In this document: piece by piece, positions 17,323-24,793 of the stretch
Numbering within the stretch: the stretch's first letter is position 1
Layout: every line of letters starts with the position of its first letter
DNA from: Cellvibrio sp. UBA7671
Lineage (GTDB): Bacteria > Pseudomonadota > Gammaproteobacteria > Pseudomonadales > Cellvibrionaceae
Direction: 5' to 3'
DNA length: 64,000 nt
Assembly (NCBI GenBank): GCA_002483145.1
Contig: DLHJ01000012.1
Coordinates: forward strand, 323,463-387,462
Translations under genes and position numbers: made by a program
The notes under the pieces: generated by a model
Database searches by the model: none
Told to the model about the DNA's origin: nothing
The model's input: only the letters and a program-made list of their open reading frames with translations

Positions 17323-20300
17323 TTAAAACTTGTAGTTAACACCGGCGGTAATACGACGCTCAAATATATTGTAAGAATCAACAAAATCTTCCCATTGGGT
17401 GTAAGTGATGTTGTCTTCTTCCGTTAAGTTATTTACCGCCAGAGTGATTTGCAAATCTTCCGAGAGGTTGTAGGCGGTGGTCACATCAACAAACAAGGTT
17501 TCTTTTAAGTAGCGTGGCATACCTTTGTCTTTATTGGTTGGGTTCCACATCCAGCCAGAGGTTTTGCCTTGGTATTGATCGCCCAGATAGTTGGCGGCAA
17601 CACGCGCTTCAAATTTGTCGTCTTGATACCAGAGCACCAGGTTCGCTTGGTCTTCTGCGGTATTGTTGAACGGTGCTACGTCGCCATTCGGTAACAATTC
17701 GCTCGAAGGGCTCTTGGTGGGTGAATAGGTATAGTTAAAGGTCATACCGGTATTAGCCAACATGCCCGGCAGGAAATCAAAACTTTGTTGGTAAGAAAAT
17801 TCCCAACCTTTTACGGTTCCACCTGAGCCATTCGATACGGTTTGTTCTTCACCGCCGCGACGCACTACGCCATCGCTATCTGCCAGTGTCGGATTTTTTT
17901 CAACTTTGGTGTAAGTGAAGCTTTTCACATCAATGTTGAAATAGCCGATTGACACAATCGCGTTTTCACTTGGATACCATTCACCGGCGATATTAAATAC
18001 GTTGGCCGACCAGGGCTTCAGATAAGGGTTACCGTTGTTTTGACGCGAGCTTACGCGTTGGAACGGCTCTTTAACGGATTCACCGGTCACTGGATCAACT
18101 ACGGTTTCTTCTGAACTCAGATAGGTGATTGAGCCTTGTCCCAAACGATCAAGATCTTGCAATGTCATGCGCTTATCAAACGCCAACTTCACTTTAAAAT
18201 CATCTGCGATGCCGAGGTTCAGGTTCAAACTGGGCAGGAAATCATTGTAAGTAATGTTGGTAATTTTATCGCCCAGATCCATGTAGGTGGTGTGGTTTGG
18301 ATCGGTGCCGGCCAGGATTAATGGATTGAGTTTTTTCGGGTCGGTAATATTTTGCGTTACGGTCAAATCGGTTTTTACGTAGCGCACGCCGGTGTTACCA
18401 CTAACGGTGAAAGTATCATTCAGCGCTTTATCGAAGTTAGCCTGGAAGTGGAAACTTTGTTTGCTATCGGTAATTGCGTAGGAGCGATCCGGGTTAACGA
18501 TGCGTTGGCCTTTGCCGTAAATCATATCGTTAAACGCAATCGGGTCATCAATTTTGCGCGTATCGATCATCGGAATGTTAACGTTAAAACCTTTCAGTGC
18601 ATCACCAAAATTGCTGACGTTACCAATGTAGCCGTTGAGTTTTGCATCAGTAATTTCGACCACTGGTAGTGGATCATAAGTCAAACCTGCCGCTGTACCT
18701 GTGCTACCCGCTTGGCCAGTGGCATAACCCACTTCATGATATTTATTTAATAATTCAACGCCATCTTTTATTACACCGGAAGGTGAGAAAAACGACATGT
18801 TGTTGAAGGTAGTGCTGCGGTCAGCAAAGCGGTAGCCGAAATCAACCGAAGTCAGACCTTCATCGGCAAATTTATAATTGCCATCAAAACGCAATACATC
18901 AAAATCAGATTCAGCGTAAGTACTTTCAATCCAACCTGAGTGTAAATACCAGGCTTCAGGATTGGCCAGTTTGGTAATCATCGCCGGATCAAGTTCCGCC
19001 AACACACTACCGCTGTTTACTTTTACGTGCATGGGATAAATCAACCCATCGTCAATTGCACCTGGATTAATATTGACGGGATCAGTTGTCGGTGAGCGCT
19101 TGACCATCATCGCATTGCTGACTTGTGCGAGCGTGAGATTGTTGTTGTCGTTATCAGCGTTACCCGATACCCAACGCGCGCTACCGGTGAAGGCATCGCC
19201 ATTGTCGTATTTCAATTCCACATTGGAATTGAGTGCAGAACTTTCGCGGTAATCACCCAGTACACCGGCGCGGAAACCAGACACCATCATGTTCATATCG
19301 GTAGCGTAGAAAGGCTGGCCGCCGAGTGTGCCATCGCCGGGATTTACGATCGCCGGTTTGCCAGTGACCAAGGTGTATTCATGGAAGCCGGCGCGGCCGC
19401 CAATTTGGTTGCCCAAATAAATAAATTGGCCTGCCGCTTTTTCATCCATCGAGGTGTAAAAAATATCTGCATTTAATTCGAGTGCATCGCTCACGGCCAA
19501 ATTAAAATTGTAGGCCAACCCCAAACGCTCGCGCTCAATTTCGCGCGCGGAAAATTCCGGGCTGTTCCAGCTCATGGGGTTGATAAAATCGCCATTGGTA
19601 TTGCCGTTGCCATCGAGATCAGCACAGCTGCTGCTGCAACCCCAGCCTTCAGCAACGCGGTCAGCGCGCAGACGGCCCTGGTTTTCTGCGAGGGTAGATT
19701 CGCCGTAAGAAAACGCCAGCGACATCGCTGCCGTATCTTCAAAGTTCCAGCCGACCAATCCACTTAATTCCGGATCAGTGGTTTCGGTGATGCTCCCGCT
19801 ACTGCCTTGCAACCGCACTGAACCGCTGAGACCTTCATCCAGTTCCAATGAGCGGCGGGTCAACACATCGATGCTGCCGCCGATACCGCCTTCCAACTGC
19901 GCTGCTGATTGCGACTTGGATACGTTCAGGCCTGATACCAGGCTCGCCGGTACATCGGTAAAGTTCACGCCGTTAGTGGTCATGCTCGCGGGCGTTAAGA
20001 AATATTCTCCGTTCATGGTGCTCAACACCTGGCCCATACCGCGCACGCTTACCACACTGCCTTGGCCACCGCTGCGCTGGATCTGAATACCGGTGATCCG
20101 CTGCAAGGAGTCGGCGATGGTGGTGTCGGGCAATTTGCCGATATCTTCAGCGGCCACTGAATCGACGATTTGCGCTGAATTGCGTTTTACATCGATGGCT
20201 TTTTCCTGCGCGCCGCGCACGCCGGTAACGATAACTTCCTCAACAGAATCGCCCTGCGCATAAGCACCGGTGGCAATGCAGGCGGCGATCATGGTGGAAA

Positions 20301-20334
20301 GCAATTTCCGATTAAAACTTGCAGAACTGTTCAT
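17323..20334 (-). CDS. TonB-dependent outer-membrane receptor 2 (Xanthomonas/Caulobacter type)
   Basis: About 1003 residues. The signal peptide ends at ATGAYAQ, followed by a TonB-box-like EEVIVTGVR, the plug with AEDIGKLPDTTIADSLQRITGIQIQR, and a barrel ending in Phe (GVNYKF). It belongs to the same subfamily as receptor 1, but extracellular loops differ widely, so a different ligand is likely. The ATG at 20334 has AGAGGA upstream with 7-nt spacing; a frame extension to 20394 lacks support. The 449-nt upstream region holds two palindromic sites unlike those of receptor 1. It heads a probable minus-strand operon with halogenases 4 and 3. Confidence 0.92.
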   Translation of the reverse strand: MNSSASFNRKLLSTMIAACIATGAYAQGDSVEEVIVTGVRGAQEKAIDVKRNSAQIVDSVAAEDIGKLPDTTIADSLQRITGIQIQRSGGQGSVVSVRGMGQVLSTMNGEYFLTPASMTTNGVNFTDVPASLVSGLNVSKSQSAAQLEGGIGGSIDVLTRRSLELDEGLSGSVRLQGSSGSITETTDPELSGLVGWNFEDTAAMSLAFSYGESTLAENQGRLRADRVAEGWGCSSSCADLDGNGNTNGDFINPMSWNSPEFSAREIERERLGLAYNFNLAVSDALELNADIFYTSMDEKAAGQFIYLGNQIGGRAGFHEYTLVTGKPAIVNPGDGTLGGQPFYATDMNMMVSGFRAGVLGDYRESSALNSNVELKYDNGDAFTGSARWVSGNADNDNNNLTLAQVSNAMMVKRSPTTDPVNINPGAIDDGLIYPMHVKVNSGSVLAELDPAMITKLANPEAWYLHSGWIESTYAESDFDVLRFDGNYKFADEGLTSVDFGYRFADRSTTFNNMSFFSPSGVIKDGVELLNKYHEVGYATGQAGSTGTAAGLTYDPLPVVEITDAKLNGYIGNVSNFGDALKGFNVNIPMIDTRKIDDPIAFNDMIYGKGQRIVNPDRSYAITDSKQSFHFQANFDKALNDTFTVSGNTGVRYVKTDLTVTQNITDPKKLNPLILAGTDPNHTTYMDLGDKITNITYNDFLPSLNLNLGIADDFKVKLAFDKRMTLQDLDRLGQGSITYLSSEETVVDPVTGESVKEPFQRVSSRQNNGNPYLKPWSANVFNIAGEWYPSENAIVSIGYFNIDVKSFTYTKVEKNPTLADSDGVVRRGGEEQTVSNGSGGTVKGWEFSYQQSFDFLPGMLANTGMTFNYTYSPTKSPSSELLPNGDVAPFNNTAEDQANLVLWYQDDKFEARVAANYLGDQYQGKTSGWMWNPTNKDKGMPRYLKETLFVDVTTAYNLSEDLQITLAVNNLTEEDNITYTQWEDFVDSYNIFERRITAGVNYKF

Positions 20335-20477
20335 GTGTGCGTCCTCTAGTTTTGACTTTTTATGTGGTGGTCTATGTGATGTAGATCCCTGCATTTTTGG
20401 GGTTGGCAGGTACTCAGGTAGAACAGCGGCGCGTTGGTGTTATGCCCTTGCCATCCCATGAGATGGCGGAATCCTAG

Positions 20478-20493
20478 ATGTAATCGTTTACAT
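20478..20493. promoter_or_regulatory. Operator-like palindrome, proximal to receptor 2
   Basis: The sequence ATGTAATCGTTTACAT pairs at 14 of 16 positions: arms ATGTAA and TTACAT around a central CG. It lies about 145 nt before the receptor start. Dyads of this shape are typical of LacI-family regulators. No such regulator gene lies in the window. Confidence 0.55.
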
Positions 20494-20705
20494 TTTCAAA
20501 CAATTTATGACACTTAAAACACTGGGATTGTTTTTTTATCAATCAAAAAAAGATTATTTATACGTCAAGTAAAGAAGAGTTTTAACTGGAATATGACTAT
20601 ATCTATATGATTAAAATAGTTTTTTTAGGCCGGTATTAGCGCGGAGCGATCTTTTTATAGGCAAGGTGATAGTTTTTGTTAGCATTTGTTTACGGCGTAA
20701 AAAAA

Positions 20706-20721
20706 TTGTAAACGGTTACAA
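20706..20721. promoter_or_regulatory. Operator-like palindrome, distal to receptor 2
   Basis: TTGTAAACGGTTACAA pairs at 14 of 16 positions and shares the core TGTAAnCGnTTACA with the site at 20478. The centres are 228 bp apart, a spacing that could allow looping. Shared form and position argue for one regulator binding both. Confidence 0.55.
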
Positions 20722-20783
20722 AATGTTACTTAAGGTGACAAGCATAAGCATGCTCGCCACCTGATTGGGGGGCGTTCCAGGGG

Positions 20784-21884
20784 TTAACGAATTTTCGCGA
20801 GTGCGTAGCGATATAAGCTACCCGCTGCTGCCGATGCACGTATTTGCACTGCATTGCCTGCAGTGCCCAGTGTGCGCGAAAACAAATGTTCCCAGTAGGA
20901 GGCTGGCTTTTTCTCGGCAAAAATATGGATCAGGTAGGCAGTGGCTAATACGCTTGCCAAGCACAGCAGGTAGACCAGTATTTTATTTTGTTCAGTCGCA
21001 AAATGATTGAGCACCATGTAGCCAAAATGCGCATGAATCAGATAGACCGGGTAGGTCAATCCGCCCGCCAGACGCGAGCCTGGCAATTTGAGCGATGCCC
21101 CTCTGACAGAGTTGATAAATGTAAATAATGCAAAAAAACTGACAATCACGGTGGCAATGACAGTTAGCGAGTAGTCCACATTTTTAGTGGTTTCCAGTAC
21201 CAGGGCTTTTTCGAGCGTAAAAGAAATACATAGATACCCGCAGAGCAGCAGTGACCCCATTGTTGGCCAGCTCTTCTGCTCCTTGAGCATGGCAAATAGG
21301 CAGCCTGCTGCAAAATAGCAGTAATAATCACCCATATAGGGGAGGGCGGTCAGACCGGTAATTTTGGCAAGCACCATTCCCACTGGCCACAGCATAAAAA
21401 TAAAGCGCAGCTGTTCCTGCAGGCCAAGAGCGAGGACAGCAAAGACTGCGAAATAAAATTTCCATTCATATTGCAATGTCCAATAAACACCATCCACAAA
21501 GGCATAGCCGAAGACGTTAGGAAACATGGTTAAGTTGGTGACAACCTGCGGTGCGGTGACTGACATCATCGCGCCGCCAATAAAAAATGCGATGGCGCTG
21601 GTAAACAATACCGCGACCCAAAAAGCGGGAAACAAACGCACCGCGCGTGAGGTAAGAAAATCACCGGCAGATTTGCGGTTGGCAGAGAAAAAGATCACAT
21701 AGCCGCTGATCATGAAGAAAAATTCAACACCCAGATAGCCGTACTTTGCTATATCGATAATGGCGGGAATATGTGTGATAGAGGAGACTTTGCCATTGTT
21801 TATGCCATTGAACAGGTAGTGATAGCCCAGTACACACAGTGCGGCAATAAACCTTCCGTAATCAAGTAATTCCAAGCGTTTCAT
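20784..21884 (-). CDS. Acyltransferase 3 family membrane protein (OafA/YrhL-like)
   Basis: About 366 residues with roughly ten transmembrane helices. N-terminal features of the acyltransferase 3 family are visible: LDYGRFIAALCVLGYHY with the conserved His, and GVEFFFMISGYVIF followed by the Arg-containing SRAVRLFPAFW. These inner-membrane enzymes transfer acetyl or similar groups to surface sugars. The start at 21884 has AAGGAG 8 nt upstream; a longer frame to 21920 exists but lacks such a site. It lies on the same strand as receptor 2 but 449 nt away, so it is probably a separate unit. The target sugar is unknown. Confidence 0.85.
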   Translation of the reverse strand: MKRLELLDYGRFIAALCVLGYHYLFNGINNGKVSSITHIPAIIDIAKYGYLGVEFFFMISGYVIFFSANRKSAGDFLTSRAVRLFPAFWVAVLFTSAIAFFIGGAMMSVTAPQVVTNLTMFPNVFGYAFVDGVYWTLQYEWKFYFAVFAVLALGLQEQLRFIFMLWPVGMVLAKITGLTALPYMGDYYCYFAAGCLFAMLKEQKSWPTMGSLLLCGYLCISFTLEKALVLETTKNVDYSLTVIATVIVSFFALFTFINSVRGASLKLPGSRLAGGLTYPVYLIHAHFGYMVLNHFATEQNKILVYLLCLASVLATAYLIHIFAEKKPASYWEHLFSRTLGTAGNAVQIRASAAAGSLYRYALAKIR

Positions 21885-22060
21885 GACGGTTACTCCTTGT
21901 GGATTTCTGTGCAGCATCATGGCGCTATATGCATCAGAGTGCGGCGATTTGCGTTGGTGGCCAACCCGGAGGAATTTTTTTGGCTAAGTACGCTGAACCG
22001 GATAGCTTCGTGAATTAAGCAAGTATCTCGCCAAGCGTCATGTCCAACCCACAAATAAAA

Positions 22061-22097
22061 AATCGGCAATCGCCGTGAAGCGATTGCCGATTTTTTT
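22061..22097. terminator. Bidirectional intrinsic terminator
   Basis: A perfect 12-bp stem (AATCGGCAATCG at 22061-22072 and its complement at 22081-22092) with an 8-nt loop. It has an A-run on the left and a T-run on the right, so it can work in both directions. On the minus strand it ends the DUF533 gene, whose stop is 27 nt upstream. Confidence 0.88.
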
Positions 22098-22118
22098 AAG
22101 CATTTACAACGGGAATAT

Positions 22119-22853
22119 TTAGTTACACAGCTGGATCGCTTGTTTCGCCTGAGTGGATAATTCAGTTTGCAATTCAGGCGCCAAACGCATTTGTTTTGCC
22201 AGTTCCTGCAAGTAGGCGCGCTCCATAAAATTTTCTTCATCCACCACCAAAATACTCGCCAGATACATCTCCGCGGCCATCTCTGGAGTAGTGGCAACTG
22301 CAGCAATCGCACTTGGGTCGAGCGGTTTCTTCAACTCCTGATCAACCCAAGTAATCAGTTCGTGATCCTGCGTGAGCTTACCAATTTCACCATCTATTAA
22401 CTGGCGCTCGCGGTCATCCACATGACCATCGGCTTTGGCGGCAGCAATCAGTGCAATAAGGATTGCACGGCTATGCTGTTCGGCTTGCGCAGGCGGAATG
22501 CGATCAATGGTCTGCGGGCCGGCGGCGGTGGTTGCGTGATTTTGCGCTTGCCAATTACCGTAGGCTTTGTAGGCGATGGCGCCGAGTGCAGCCAAGCCAC
22601 CGTAGGTCAGCACAGCGCCACCCATTTTGCGGCCCTGCTTGCTGCCGAGTAATAAACCCAATGCGCCGCCGGCGAGTGCAGCGCCGCCTTTCCCGGATAG
22701 CAACCCGGCCAAACTGCCGAGTGGAGAATTGTTCGCAGGTTGTTGCGTGTTGTTTGATTGCGGCCAGCTGCCAGATTGCTGCGTACCGCCCTTGTTTTGC
22801 AGTAAATCCGTGCCTGCTTTCAACAACTGGTTTAATAAATTGGTTGTATTCAT
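22119..22853 (-). CDS. DUF533 family (YebE-like) inner-membrane protein
   Basis: A 244-residue protein. The N-terminal third is rich in Gln, Asn, Ser and Gly. A Gly/Ala-rich hydrophobic stretch follows (GGAALAGGALGLLLG and GGAVLTYGGLAALGAIAY, about residues 55-95). The C-terminal half is a helical TerB-like domain with AAAKADGHVDDRERQLI and MERAYLQELAKQM. This is the DUF533/YebE family, whose exact role is unclear; the E. coli relative is envelope-stress linked. The start at 22853 gives MNTTNLLNQLL. It appears monocistronic, with its own terminator. Confidence 0.85.
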   Translation of the reverse strand: MNTTNLLNQLLKAGTDLLQNKGGTQQSGSWPQSNNTQQPANNSPLGSLAGLLSGKGGAALAGGALGLLLGSKQGRKMGGAVLTYGGLAALGAIAYKAYGNWQAQNHATTAAGPQTIDRIPPAQAEQHSRAILIALIAAAKADGHVDDRERQLIDGEIGKLTQDHELITWVDQELKKPLDPSAIAAVATTPEMAAEMYLASILVVDEENFMERAYLQELAKQMRLAPELQTELSTQAKQAIQLCN

Positions 22854-23030
22854 TCCTGCTTCCTCTGTGACTTTTTCACGTTGTCTATTCAGATTGAATT
22901 CATGGGGTTGGCGTAGCCTGAAAACAAGCCTCAGGACTGTTAAGTTTTGTGGCCAGCACTACTGATTGCTACTTACCGCTGCTCCAGGTTTGCAGTCCCG
23001 CGACAGCACTCATCACCCGAGGAGATCATC

Positions 23031-23510
23031 ATGAATAAGCACATTCGTATAATTGTTGGCAGCTTTTTGTTGAGCGCTTTTGCACCATTGGCTGCGGTTG
23101 CCGCATCTGATATGCATATAAAATTGAACGATATAAAAGGTGAATCAAAAATTGTGCATTGCCCTGGTGGTACCTGTACGGTAACGGGGTTGGCAGCAGG
23201 TACTTATCAAGTACAGGTGTGCGATAAAAATGGTGCAGCGGTAATTTCGAGCACTGCCTTGAGCCATTCAATCAAAAGCCCGCGCGATGCGGCGAGTGGA
23301 CTGGCGACCGGAAAACGTCAACATAAACCCATGATTATTACCCAGCAATTGGATAAAAGCTCACCGCAATTATTCAGCTTGGTGGTGACTGAACCAGGTT
23401 CCAGTGTGACTATTCAACCGCAAGCGGTGGCAACTGATGGGGCGGCGCCGGTATCCAGCGGCGGAGGTGCAGGCAAAGTGAATGTGCAGGATATTAGTAT
23501 GACTCGCTAA
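23031..23510 (+). CDS. Small exported protein with Hcp-like sequence motifs
   Basis: About 159 residues with a signal peptide ending near LAAVAAS. The start at 23031 has AGGAG close upstream; an extension to 22947 lacks a ribosome site. The segment SPRDAASGLATGKRQHKPMII followed by LDKSSP resembles a motif in Hcp-type tube proteins of type VI secretion and related small exported proteins, but no other type VI gene is present and true Hcp has no signal peptide. Two Cys (HCPGGTC) and one in VQVCDKNG may form a disulfide. The tail is Gly/Ser rich. I do not know its function. It stands alone between divergent DUF533 and the CobW-like gene. Confidence 0.7.
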   Translation: MNKHIRIIVGSFLLSAFAPLAAVAASDMHIKLNDIKGESKIVHCPGGTCTVTGLAAGTYQVQVCDKNGAAVISSTALSHSIKSPRDAASGLATGKRQHKPMIITQQLDKSSPQLFSLVVTEPGSSVTIQPQAVATDGAAPVSSGGGAGKVNVQDISMTR

Positions 23511-23580
23511 AGATCCTGGTTGGTCGCGCGCAACAGCTGTGTAAAATGCCCGCACTCTGTTGACCAAGGCCAGCCTGATC

Positions 23581-24651
23581 ATGACTGACAATATTTCCGC
23601 GTCCGACGCCCCTGCCGGGCGCAAACTTATCCTCACTAATATCATTACCGGCTTTTTAGGTGTGGGGAAAACCACTGCCATAACCCACCTCCTCAATAGC
23701 AAACCTGTCGATGAAGTTTGGTCGGTACTAGTGAATGAATTTGGTGAGATAGGTATCGATGGCGCGCTGCTAAAAAATACCAACGCTCACGTGCGCGAAG
23801 TGCCGGGCGGTTGTATCTGCTGTGTAGCGGGGTTGCCGATGAAAATCGCGCTCAATATGTTGATCGCCAAAACCAGACCGGACCGCATTATTATCGAGCC
23901 CACTGGCCTCGGTCATCCCGAAGAAATCATCAACACACTGACTGGCGAATACTACGATACGGTGCTGGATTTGCGCGCGACTATCACGCTGGTTGACCCG
24001 CGCAAATTGGCTGAGAGCCGCTACGCGGACAACGCCAATTTCAAAGACCAAATCGCAGTGGCCGATGTGTTAGTCGCCAATAAAGCCGATTTGTGTTCAC
24101 CGGTTGATCGCGCCAATTTTGATGATCTGGTTGCGGGATTTAGCCCGCCTAAACACGCGGCCTTTGCCGTGCAGCAGGGCCAATTGGAATTGGGCTGGCT
24201 GGATTATCCGCGCCGCACACACGTTCTGAATAATCCGGAGCATCACAGCGCCCAGCGCAACCGTCTCAATCCCCAGCGCGAACTTTACAATGCTGCGATT
24301 CAATTGCCGGACGGGCAGGATTATCTGCGCCGCGAAAATCAGGGGCAGGGTTACTACTCCTGCGGCTGGCTGTTTCAACCGGCAATCCAATTTGATTTCA
24401 ACCAGATCTTCGGCTGGATGACCGGCCTGAATCTGGTGCGCGCCAAAGCGGTGATGAATACGGATCAGGGGGTGTATATGTTCAATGCGGAAAACGGCGT
24501 ACTCAGCGTCAAGCCGCTTATGTTAGGCGGCGAGCAGGATGGTGAGCCAGAGCTGCTCGATAGCCGTATTGAATTAATAAACGACGATGTAATGGCAACA
24601 GATGAGTTGGAGGCGGCGCTGTTTGGTTGCCGTTTAACCATTGAGGATTAA
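23581..24651 (+). CDS. CobW/COG0523-type metal-chaperone GTPase
   Basis: About 356 residues. The GTPase domain has Walker A GFLGVGKTT, the family metal site CxCC in GGCICC, the Walker B-like region IIIEPTGLGHP and the guanine-specificity motif NKAD. The C-terminal CobW_C region contains the closing GCRLT. Such proteins hand zinc or another metal to client enzymes using GTP. The subgroup cannot be set by eye. The ATG at 23581 is preferred; the frame continues to an upstream TTG at 23560. No metal-regulator site was recognised upstream. It seems to be a single-gene unit. Confidence 0.88.
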   Translation: MTDNISASDAPAGRKLILTNIITGFLGVGKTTAITHLLNSKPVDEVWSVLVNEFGEIGIDGALLKNTNAHVREVPGGCICCVAGLPMKIALNMLIAKTRPDRIIIEPTGLGHPEEIINTLTGEYYDTVLDLRATITLVDPRKLAESRYADNANFKDQIAVADVLVANKADLCSPVDRANFDDLVAGFSPPKHAAFAVQQGQLELGWLDYPRRTHVLNNPEHHSAQRNRLNPQRELYNAAIQLPDGQDYLRRENQGQGYYSCGWLFQPAIQFDFNQIFGWMTGLNLVRAKAVMNTDQGVYMFNAENGVLSVKPLMLGGEQDGEPELLDSRIELINDDVMATDELEAALFGCRLTIED

Positions 24652-24793
24652 ATGAATCTTTGTGGTGCATAAAAGGCTGAATCAGAACCAATAGGACGCA
24701 GGAAATCTCACCAACTTAACGGTATTGAGCTAAGGTTAAGGGTAGAGTTCTCAACGGAAACTCACAAAAACAAAACCTTTCAGGGGTCAAAAA

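Larger units (their letters stand above)
20335..20783. other. 449-nt regulatory gap upstream of receptor 2
   Basis: No convincing gene here. The stretch is A/T-rich from about 20495 to 20720 and contains the two operator-like palindromes listed separately, plus an inverted half-site arrangement TTTACGGCGTAAA near 20690. The receptor 2 promoter should lie here, but I could not fix its -35 and -10 boxes on the minus strand with confidence. Confidence 0.6.

Noticed and set aside
21917..22312. 131-residue minus-strand frame overlapping the DUF533 gene end
   Set aside because: It overlaps a supported gene in another frame, spans its terminator and has Trp/Arg-rich sequence unlike a real protein.
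23031..23510. Component of a type VI secretion system
   Set aside because: Only a partial motif match, a signal peptide is present and no tss gene occurs in the window.
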